The notes beneath the pieces are model-generated. The model was not told where the DNA came from. It saw nothing but the letters and a program-made list of their open reading frames with translations, and did not search any database. Shown in pieces: positions 9,131 through 15,727 of a DNA stretch of 15,727 nucleotides. Where the stretch lies: positions 19,821-35,547 of the forward strand of contig NWUY0300022803.1 in assembly GCA_004151065.3 (NCBI GenBank), given 5' to 3'. The DNA comes from Larix sibirica (taxonomy: Eukaryota; Streptophyta; Pinopsida; Pinales; Pinaceae). Position 1 is the first letter of the stretch, and each line of letters starts with the position of its first letter. Position numbers and translations under genes: made by a program.

Positions 9131-9362
9131 CTAACCGGCTATGAAATATCAACCACTCGGACATCTTCATGCACATCAAGAAGTGGAATACTTCCATGTA
9201 GAGGTGCAACAACTTGTAAGTTGAACAAAAATAGAGCAAGGAGAACCAGAACCAGACGAAGTAGAATAGTTGCAACACCTCAGTTTCTAGGAGTCCTAGG
9301 GTGTCCAATAAGTGAGACATATCAAACCTAAATATACTGGAGCTATATACACCCAACCTATG

Positions 9363-9845
9363 CAGTTGAAAAAGATCAATATTGGCACTAAAGATAAAAC
9401 AAATATGGAAGCAATTGGGGATTATTGGGATGATCAGGTAGTCTTGGAAATCGTGTCTCTTTTGAAATAATATGAATACTTATTTCCGCAAAGCTTCACA
9501 AAACTTAAGGGAATTCAAGGGGGGCTAGGAGAGATGAAGATCGTATTGAAGCCAAATGCAAAGCCTATCAAGCATTGTCCTTATTGGATGAAACCTTGAG
9601 TCAAGAAAAAAGTTAAAAAGGAGATTGACTGTATGCCCAATGTCGACCTAATATTCCAAGTTAATGAATCTAAGTGAATCAATCCCATCATCATCCAAAG
9701 AAAGAAGAATATTGAGGATATCTAAGTTTGTGTAGATTACCACATATTGAATGTTGATTGTGTCCATGACCCCTTTCCAACACCCTTCAATGATGAAGTA
9801 TTAGACCAAGTAGTGAGAAACGAAGCATACTCTTTCACAGACGGT
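9363..9845 (+). pseudogene. Truncated RT N-terminal part, copy 1
   Basis: The frame reads QLKKINIGT, AIGDYWDDQVV, LKPNAKPIKHCPYWMKP, CVDYHILN and HDPFPTPFNDEVLDQV up to SFTDG, i.e. the fingers of a Ty3/gypsy RT ending at motif A. It stops at the NN and so lacks motif B, the YxDD box, RNase H and integrase. Four or five stops occur, some at positions where relatives carry Trp, Arg or Gln. It is identical in sequence to 11438-11920. Confidence 0.9.
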
Positions 9846-9847
9846 NN
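9846..9847. other. Two undetermined bases at the duplication junction
   Basis: NN sits exactly between the two copies of the 2.07 kb block. Together with the N at 5478, also at a duplication junction, it points to assembly joins rather than ordinary sequencing ambiguity. The N at 4154 is next to a purine tract. Confidence 0.9.
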
Positions 9848-10084
9848 CCAAAGTTGAAGATGAGGGTTCATGTACCAATAAAAAAAAATTATGTTTTTTT
9901 GTGGTGTCAATTGCTTAAAGGTTTTTTGGAAGATGAGAAAGCTACCTAGAAACTGCAAAGTACACTCCACAGCCTGGTTGATGTTGTGGACAATAATGAA
10001 TAAACTTGTGCTCCTCTCCTAGAGCGAAATATCCAATTGGTGTGACAATTACAAAGGAATCAAACGAGCCAAGAATTCCATCTA

Positions 10085-10676
10085 AATGCATAGGTACACG
10101 ATTATGAAATAAAAAATGTAATGTTGGACCTTGGTTCTGATGTGAACATCATACCAAAGAAATCATGGGAATAAATGGGTTCCCCTTAGCTTGTCTATTC
10201 CCTCGTTCAGTTGCGAATGGTGAACGAGTACCATATCTTCCCCATTGGTCACCTAGAAAATTTTGAAGTGGATTTAGGTGGTGTCAATACAACTACATAT
10301 TTCAAAGTCATTGAGATCATGGGAGAAATAGATCCTTATCCAGCATGCTTAGTATTGAATGGGACTACAAGAAATATGGCATCATCAATTTAAATAACAA
10401 AATGATGACCTTTGAGATGGATGGTATGAAGGTGACCCATCCATTAGATCCACACCAAGGTCCATCGTACATTGAGCCCATTTAGGAGAACATGGAACAA
10501 GATGTGTTGGAGGGGATATACTCTCTAACTACAGGATAGAGGGATGACTATGTGAATCCAACCGCAAAAGGTTACATGAGATGGAGAAGTATTCAGTCCT
10601 TCGATAGTGACACTGAGGATGCTTGGGATAACTGGAAAACAGACGTCATGGGATCTCATCTAGACACTACACAATG
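10085..10676 (+). pseudogene. Gypsy aspartic protease and linker, copy 2, broken
   Basis: This is the same protein region as 8010-8600 and the better preserved of the two. The active site is LDLGSDVNI with Asp at 10127-10129. After a stop just beyond KKSWE (TAA), the frame is open through VQLRMVNEYH, FPIGHLENFEVDLGGVN, VIEIMGEIDPYPACL and LNGTTRN to a stop at 10391-10393. The linker to about 10676 matches copy 1 but reads in another frame. The Leu in D-L-G replaces the Ser/Thr seen in most active proteases of this class, though some gypsy relatives also have it. Confidence 0.75.
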
Positions 10677-11205
10677 GTGAATTCTATTAGGAGGATCGAT
10701 GTAGAATCCAGTCAAGCACCAACATATGATGGAACCAATTGACTTGATACATTCTTACAAGAGATGGAAGCCATGGTAGAAGAGAAATACCACATGGATG
10801 TATTGGATATATTGCTTAGAGGCACTCCCACGTGATGGTAAGAAACACATAGAGATGAATTGTCTGATTGGGACACCATGTAGCTTACTTTGATGATCAA
10901 TTTCAATCCCTCCTTACATGCTAACATGGTGAAAGAAGTCTATATGGGGGAATCTAATCCTTATCAACATATTGAAATATATGAGCACCAATGGGAATCA
11001 AGAAGATTACAATCGTAGTTTTGGTTCCACCAATTCTTCCATGAGCTTGGCCCTATCCTAAAGTATTGGTATCTACACAAAGAAACAAGGAGGAAAACTA
11101 AATGTTGGAAGGAGCTATGTTCAATGTTCTTTCAAGACTTTTCCTTCTCTGCAAAAAACGATACGGTAAGAAAATTATTAACCACTATTAAGGGTGCATT
11201 ATTTT
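10677..11205 (+). pseudogene. Second gag-like domain inside gypsy pol, copy 2, broken
   Basis: It is equivalent to 8602-9130 with about 15 differences. The same stops after GTN, TPTRW and DTM are present, so they predate the split of the copies. The differences include the Ala/Glu-type change near the YDG motif and a CGC/CGT change before the TPT-x-W segment. The reading ends in TGA just after FSNRL, in both copies. The function is unknown, as for copy 1. Confidence 0.55.
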
Positions 11206-11437
11206 CTAACCGGCTATGAAATATCAACCACTCGGACATCTTCATGCACATCAAGAAGTGGAATACTTCCATGTAGAGGTGCAACAACTTGTAAGTTGAA
11301 CAAAAATAGAGCAAGGAGAACCAGAACCAGACGAAGTAGAATAGTTGCAACACCTCAGTTTCTAGGAGTCCTAGGGTGTCCAATAAGTGAGACATATCAA
11401 ACCTAAATATACTGGAGCTATATACACCCAACCTATG

Positions 11438-12260
11438 CAGTTGAAAAAGATCAATATTGGCACTAAAGATAAAACAAATATGGAAGCAATTGGGGATTAT
11501 TGGGATGATCAGGTAGTCTTGGAAATCGTGTCTCTTTTGAAATAATATGAATACTTATTTCCGCAAAGCTTCACAAAACTTAAGGGAATTCAAGGGGGGC
11601 TAGGAGAGATGAAGATCGTATTGAAGCCAAATGCAAAGCCTATCAAGCATTGTCCTTATTGGATGAAACCTTGAGTCAAGAAAAAAGTTAAAAAGGAGAT
11701 TGACTGTATGCCCAATGTCGACCTAATATTCCAAGTTAATGAATCTAAGTGAATCAATCCCATCATCATCCAAAGAAAGAAGAATATTGAGGATATCTAA
11801 GTTTGTGTAGATTACCACATATTGAATGTTGATTGTGTCCATGACCCCTTTCCAACACCCTTCAATGATGAAGTATTAGACCAAGTAGTGAGAAACGAAG
11901 CATACTCTTTCACAGACGGTTTCTCCAGATATCATCAGATCAAAATTGTGGAAGAAGATAATAAAAACACCAAATTTATTACTAAATGGGGATCATTCGC
12001 ACACAATGTTATCCCATTTGGGCTTAGGAATACAACAACAATATTCTCAAGGATAGTGATAGTAGCTTTCTGCGAGTTCCTTCATAAGTTCTTAGAATTT
12101 TATATGGATGATGGGACGGTTTACATATTTCTCAAAGACCATGTTGCTCTCCTTCAACTCATGTTGGATCATTGTAGATCGATGGGGTCTCATTAAATCT
12201 GTGTAAGTATATATTCTACGTACTTTTGGGTAACCTACTAGGACATATTGTCTATAAAGA
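11438..12260 (+). pseudogene. Ty3/gypsy reverse transcriptase, broken
   Basis: RT copies the element RNA into DNA. One frame runs from QLKKINIGT (11438) to a stop at 12194-12196, with four or five earlier stops, the longest open part starting at 11822. Motifs: LKPNAKPIKHCPYWMKP (fingers), VDYHILN, HDPFPTPFNDE, motif A SFTDGFSRYHQI with Asp at 11915, VIPFGLRNTTTIFSR (motif B; PFGL followed by N-A-P-A in relatives), and motif C YMDD at 12101-12112, where gypsy RTs usually have YLDD or FLDD. Both motif C Asp residues are intact. A shift near 12185 moves the end (SLNLCKY, LLGHIVYKDG) to another frame. Confidence 0.9.
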
Positions 12261-12810
12261 TGGTATGTTAGTCGACCCTACGAAAATTGCCACTATTTTA
12301 AATCTACAAGCACCAACGATAGTAAAATAGTTGCGATCTACATTGGGTCATACCTGATATTATCAAAGATTCATCCACAATTATGCATCTATTATTGACC
12401 CATTGGAGAAACAATTGAGGAAGACCAAGATTTTTCAATGGAATGAAGAATGTGACCAAGCATTCAATACACTCAAAGAAAGAATGGTAAATTCCCCAAT
12501 CCTCACATTTCTTGATTGGTAGAAGGAATTCCATGTTCATGTAGATGCATAGGAATTTCCCTAGGAGCTCTACTGGCCTAACCTATCAAAGGTGAGATGG
12601 ACCATTCGGTGTATTTTTCCAATAGAAAGCTATCGCAAGAAGAACACAACTACACTACCATAGAATGGGAAGGATTGGATATGATTTATGCATTACAGAA
12701 GTTCCACCACTATCTTTTGGGAGGACCTTTCAAGTTCTTCACAAACCATTATACCCTAAAGTATCTGGTGAACAAGATGATATTAGAAGGAAGAATATGC
12801 TGATGGTTAT
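12261..12810 (+). pseudogene. RT connection and RNase H domain, broken, one catalytic Asp lost
   Basis: RNase H degrades the RNA strand after copying. The connection reads KIATILNLQAPT, LRSTLGHT, YYQRFIHNYA, PLEKQL, FQWNEECDQAF and SPILTFLDW. RNase H then shows FHVHVDA (first catalytic Asp at 12544-12546), a one-base shift, ISLGALLA, FSNRKLSQEEHNYTTIEWEGLDMIYALQKFHHYLLG, and FFTNHYTLKYLVNK. The last motif should be TDH: the third catalytic Asp (codon 12744-12746) is Asn, a single G-to-A step. Stops interrupt the connection twice and the end (GRIC-stop at 12801). The protein is inactive in any case. Confidence 0.85.
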
Positions 12811-14223
12811 TATTGTTTTAGTAATTCTCATTTGAATTTATCGTGAATCCCAGGAAACATAACAATGGACTAGATCATTTGTCTCACAATGACTTTGGTG
12901 AAGCTAAGGGAACAATAGATGATCAACTACCAGATGTTGCATTATTTAGAATAGAAGTCGTTCCAGAACACTTAGAAGTGATTGCATTGTTCATCACTAC
13001 AGGGAAGGCTCCATATGATTTTTATCCCACATAGAAGAGACACTTAGTGGTAAGAGTGGTGGAATACCAACTAGTTGCAAGATAGATATATAAATTGGGG
13101 ATTGATGACATCTTGTGAAATGCGTATTGGACCATAAGTGTGGAGGTATTTTATTGGAATTCCATGCTGGAGTTGTGGGAGGACATGTTGGCGGAAAATA
13201 TATAGGAATAAATTTGCTACAAGCCAAACTATGGTGACCTACATTTTTCAAAGACACTAAGGCATACACAAGGAAATATGACGTCAGGAAATGTGTTGGC
13301 CAACCATCCTGTAGAGATGAACTTCAATTAAACCCAGTCCGAGCAATACAAAATTTTGAGAAATTGGAAATTGAATTTATAAGACCGATTCATCCACCGA
13401 TAAAACACTCCAAATCCCTGTACATCATTACTACGACAAATTATCTAACCAAGTGGGCCAAAGATGCAATCGTCTGTGACAGTTGTGCAGAAACCACTAC
13501 TTAGTTTATTTTTGAAAACAGTGTAACTTGATTTATATGCCCAAGAAGTCTTGCAAGTGATTAAGGAAATCATTTTCTTAATAATACCATTGAAGAATTG
13601 ACAATTGAGTTTCTAATTCAACATCATAAGAGCAGTCCATATCACCTTCAAGCGAATGGCACGATTGAAGCATTCAACAAGATTTTGGAGATAGGATTGA
13701 CCAAAGTCTGATGCAAAAATAGAGATGATTGGGACGATCGGATTCCAACTATGCTATGGGATTACATAAATAACTCTAAGAGACTTCACAAGTAGATTCA
13801 TTTTTAGTTAGTCTATGGTAGAGAAGCAGTGGTTCCAACTAAATTCATCGTTCCAAATCTTTACATTGTAAACACAACTCAAATGATAGAGGATGAATAA
13901 GTTGCAGAAAGTATGGCAGAGCTCATGGAACTTGAAGAAACTTGATTTTTGGCATAATATCATGCAACAATAGAAAAGGGGAGACATAACTCATGGAACG
14001 ATCGCCACATTAAGAAGAAACAATTTGCTATAGGTGACAAAGTGCTATTGTATGAAAACAAGTTTATGAAGCACCTAGGGATCTACAAATGCATTATATG
14101 GGACCTTTATTTGTTGCAGAAATCAAAGAATCCACTATGGTGAAGCTTGCACAGATTGATGGTATTTTGTATCCTATATGGGTGAATGGTGCATGCTTGA
14201 AGCCTTATGTTTTTTATCAGTAA
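12811..14223 (+). pseudogene. Ty3/gypsy integrase, broken
   Basis: Integrase inserts the DNA copy. After a linker (RKHNNGLDHLSH, LPDVALFRI) comes the zinc-binding region, with His at 13163 and 13184 (HAGVVGGH) kept but both Cys replaced (Thr at 13268, Tyr at 13277). The catalytic core has IEFIRPIH, where the first D of D-D-E is Glu (13373-13375), then SLASD (Asp 13559-13561), and NGTIEAFNKIL (Glu 13667-13669). The 35 residues between the last two fit D-D-35-E. WDDRIPTMLWDY, LVYGREAVVP and a C-terminal part ending WVNGACLKPYVFYQ and TAA (14221-14223) follow. A one-base loss near 14095 shifts the frame before the last part (GPLFVAEIKES, a weak GPY/F motif). About a dozen stops occur. Confidence 0.88.
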
Positions 14224-14573
14224 TTATGCTAGAGACCACTCCTGCTTGCATGAGTGTGTTAGTTAGGAGTTAGAGTTCGTTTCTTTCTTGTTTCAGTTCA
14301 GTGATGTTTCTTTCCAAGTATTCAGTTCATTTCCATAGTTTATTTCAGTTGCAAGTTAGTTAGCACCATTGTGGTCAGGGAGGGCCCCATCTTCCACCCT
14401 GTGACCACAACTAATTTATAAAGCAGTACAACTATCTCAAATCATTTATGAGTAGTAGTGACCAAGTCTTTTTAAAAGAAGATTGTTTGTGTGAATACAA
14501 CAATCACCTATATGCCACATTCATAGCACCATTTTACGATGGCTCGGTATTAATGTCACAATTTGGAAAAAAA
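14224..14573. other. Post-pol spacer with a hairpin, no gene
   Basis: The 350 bases after the pol stop are T-rich at first (many TTTCAGTT-like runs) and hold no open frame of note. The only structure I see is the inverted repeat at 14369-14410. A GGGAGGGCCCC stretch in its loop region could be mistaken for a PPT but has no LTR-like sequence after it. Confidence 0.5.
14369..14410 (+). repeat. Inverted repeat forming a hairpin
   Basis: TTGTGGTCA (14369-14377) pairs with TGACCACAA (14402-14410), nine perfect base pairs, and inside it GGG can pair with CCC after a two-base bulge. The loop is about 16-18 bases and GC-rich. It lies between pol and the 3' ORF. Possible roles are RNA packaging, a splice or translation element for the downstream ORF, or none. 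Confidence 0.55.
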
Positions 14574-15727
14574 ATTGCTATTAACGGATGGCGATCTCTA
14601 GTCCATTGCAGAATTTGAGAATTTGTCAAACTAGTGCTCTCCATAGGAAATAAGATCACGATCAAATTTGTATATCAACGTTAAACGTCTGTAATGGGGA
14701 AAGTATCCACCATGATAGCTACATCCAGCAAGGATTCAACTAATTAGAAAGAGATCGCAAAACTATACCTCGTAGACTTAAGGATCCATGTCGTGGGTGA
14801 TCTGAATGGGAAAGTCGATCTAATGTATATTGTAGACATGGATTTTACAGAAGGGAAATTGTATCCTGACATGCAACCCTAAGGAATGCATGAAATTATT
14901 TGTGCTAGAAAATGGGCAAGTTTTCCAGGAATGGAAGTTTGATTTTGTGTCTCTACGAGATTCAACCCTCCTGAACTTGAAATACCTTCTCGTCTTTAGC
15001 ACAACACTGAAAGTCCATAAATGTATAAATTTACTAATAAGTTATATGCATAGGAATTCTCTATGGTTAGATTAGAAATAAAATATCCATGTTGATGACA
15101 TCTACAAGATTACGGGGCTTTCCATAGAAGGAGAGGACATGGCCATAGGATTTTAGGGAACCCATAAGATATCAAAAACCCACATAGTGTCGAACCTTTA
15201 CGAAAAATATGGTACCAAGAGAGGCAAGAAAGGTGCCATAATTGAAGATATTAACAACCATTCATTCAAGATGGTGTGCCAAATCATTGCTGGAAAATTC
15301 ATGAGGAAGTACACAAAAGGGGAGTGCACCCTAGATACAGTGTCAGTTGCATAATTCTTTATTAATGGGACACGACTCAATTGGTGTAATTTTTTTATGG
15401 ATGAACTTCCAGGCATTCAGAGATGCACAAAACTTGGGAGGTTATTTTATTTTGGGTGTTTGTTGATTTCCATTGCAATGTGGAAGTGGCAGCCACCTCA
15501 TGGCCGAATCTTTCCCCAAATTAAGAAACACCAACTTATTGCCCTGCATTATGCTACATGGAAAGCTACGAAATATCCTCCCAATGTTTCCTTCAACAAA
15601 GACACATTTGAAGAATGGTACCATGGAATGAAGAAAGTTGTCATGCCGATGGTTTCCAACACCTTTCTTAGAAACTATACTTCGAAGTTATATTTTGGTG
15701 TCAATCGGGAACACACATTGATTCGAT
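14574..15727 (+). pseudogene. Additional ORF downstream of gypsy pol, unknown function, partial
   Basis: A coding remnant begins with INGWRSLVHCRI (about 14574), changes frame near 14885, and continues to the window end. In the second frame, stops lie at 15073, 15079, 15154 and 15352; from 15355 to 15727 it is open for 124 codons. Legible motifs include WKFDFVSLRDSTLLNLKYLL, VDDIYKITGLSIEGEDMA, KYGTKRGKKGAIIEDI, NGTRLNWCNFFMDELPG and MWKWQPPHG. The IYKITGL-x-x-EGE segment suggests an ORF that recurs in plant Ty3/gypsy elements and faintly recalls the plant mobile domain; neither is proven. No transmembrane segment or signal peptide is obvious, so it is not clearly env-like. Relative to pol it has fewer stops per kb. 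A host gene flank is the alternative. Confidence 0.55.

Larger units (their letters stand above)
7772..9845 (+). repeat. 2.07 kb tandem duplication, copy 1
   Basis: This block recurs at 9848-11920, starting CCAAAGTTGAAGATGAGG and ending TTCACAGACGGT. By eye there are about 40 substitutions and one A-run indel in the first 1.3 kb (7772 to about 9084), and none in the last 760 bases (9085-9845). It carries protease, the gag-like domain and the start of RT up to motif A. Copy 1 is continuous with the upstream gag but ends abruptly at NN, in the middle of RT. Confidence 0.95.
9848..11920 (+). repeat. 2.07 kb tandem duplication, copy 2
   Basis: This is the second copy of 7772-9845 (one base shorter in an A run). 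It continues without interruption into the rest of RT (SRYHQI at 11921), so it is the copy in natural continuity with the downstream pol. Its protease region has fewer stops than copy 1. Confidence 0.95.
5896..15727 (+). mobile_element. Degenerate Ty3/gypsy (Athila/Tat-like) retrotransposon, 3' end outside window
   Basis: The domain order gag, knuckle, protease, gag-like, RT, RNase H, integrase places it in Ty3/gypsy, since integrase follows RT. The integrase tail reads VNGACLKPYV, resembling the VNG-x-RLK end of Athila/Tat elements rather than a chromodomain. An extra ORF follows pol, as in several lineages of that branch. I find neither LTR: the 5' boundary is unclear (leader possibly from about 5062 or earlier), and the element runs past the window end. 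After removing one copy of the 2.07 kb duplication, gag-pol would span about 6.2 kb. The lineage call is inference from motifs. Confidence 0.75.

Noticed and set aside
9119-9331. Plus-strand 70-codon Arg/Thr-rich frame, repeated at 11194-11406
   Set aside because: It is out of frame with both the gag-like domain and the RT reading of the same DNA and looks like a shadow frame.
9057-9356. Minus-strand 99-codon frame, identical to one at 11132-11431
   Set aside because: It lies opposite the end of the gag-like domain and the linker to RT. The identity of the two copies comes from the 2.07 kb duplication, not from selection on a protein. No motif is visible.
14375-14392. GGGAGGGCCCC as the polypurine tract of the gypsy element
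   Set aside because: It is interrupted by pyrimidines, lies within a hairpin, and is followed by coding-like sequence rather than an LTR.
1-15727. CRISPR array, tRNA, rRNA or bacterial operon
   Set aside because: No regularly spaced repeats, cloverleaf or rRNA text was seen, and all recognisable proteins are plant LTR-retrotransposon proteins.

Overview
The window is repetitive, protein-poor plant nuclear DNA made of decayed LTR retrotransposons, all on the + strand. I see no intact gene. The organism is a land plant: both elements belong to plant-type lineages (a Copia gag of the UBN2 plus zinc-knuckle type, and a Ty3/gypsy polyprotein of the Athila/Tat type without a visible chromodomain). 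The heavy decay and large repeat content fit a large, TE-rich genome. A gymnosperm is my guess; nothing here proves it.

Layout. (1) 1-4153: a Copia-superfamily element that starts within a few bases of its 5' LTR end. It has a tRNA-iMet-type primer binding site at 8-19, a gag pseudogene (71-2210) broken by frameshifts and stops, then about 1.9 kb in which I find no protease, integrase or RT, and purine-rich PPT-like motifs at 3892-4153. (2) 4154-5928: unexplained DNA with a single N at 4154 and a tandem duplication of about 417 bp (5062-5478 / 5479-5895) with an N at the junction. (3) 5929-14223: a Ty3/gypsy gag-pol pseudogene with gag, zinc knuckle, protease, a second gag-like domain, RT, RNase H and integrase. 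A 2.07 kb block (protease, gag-like domain and the first part of RT) is present twice in tandem, 7772-9845 and 9848-11920, separated by NN. (4) 14224-14573: non-coding spacer with a hairpin. (5) 14574-15727: remnant of an additional ORF downstream of pol, running off the window edge and better preserved than pol.

The element's proteins would once have worked together: Gag to build the particle, protease to cut the polyprotein, RT/RNase H to copy the RNA and integrase to insert the DNA. As they stand they cannot: every reading frame is interrupted, and several catalytic or metal-binding residues are replaced.

The most notable observations are the two tandem duplications, each with a diverged 5' part and an almost identical 3' part ending at an N. 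They could be head-to-tail misassembled alleles or real duplications with gene conversion. Also notable are a gag-like domain lodged inside pol between protease and RT, and an extra 3' ORF of unknown function. All alignments were made by eye, so difference counts are approximate.
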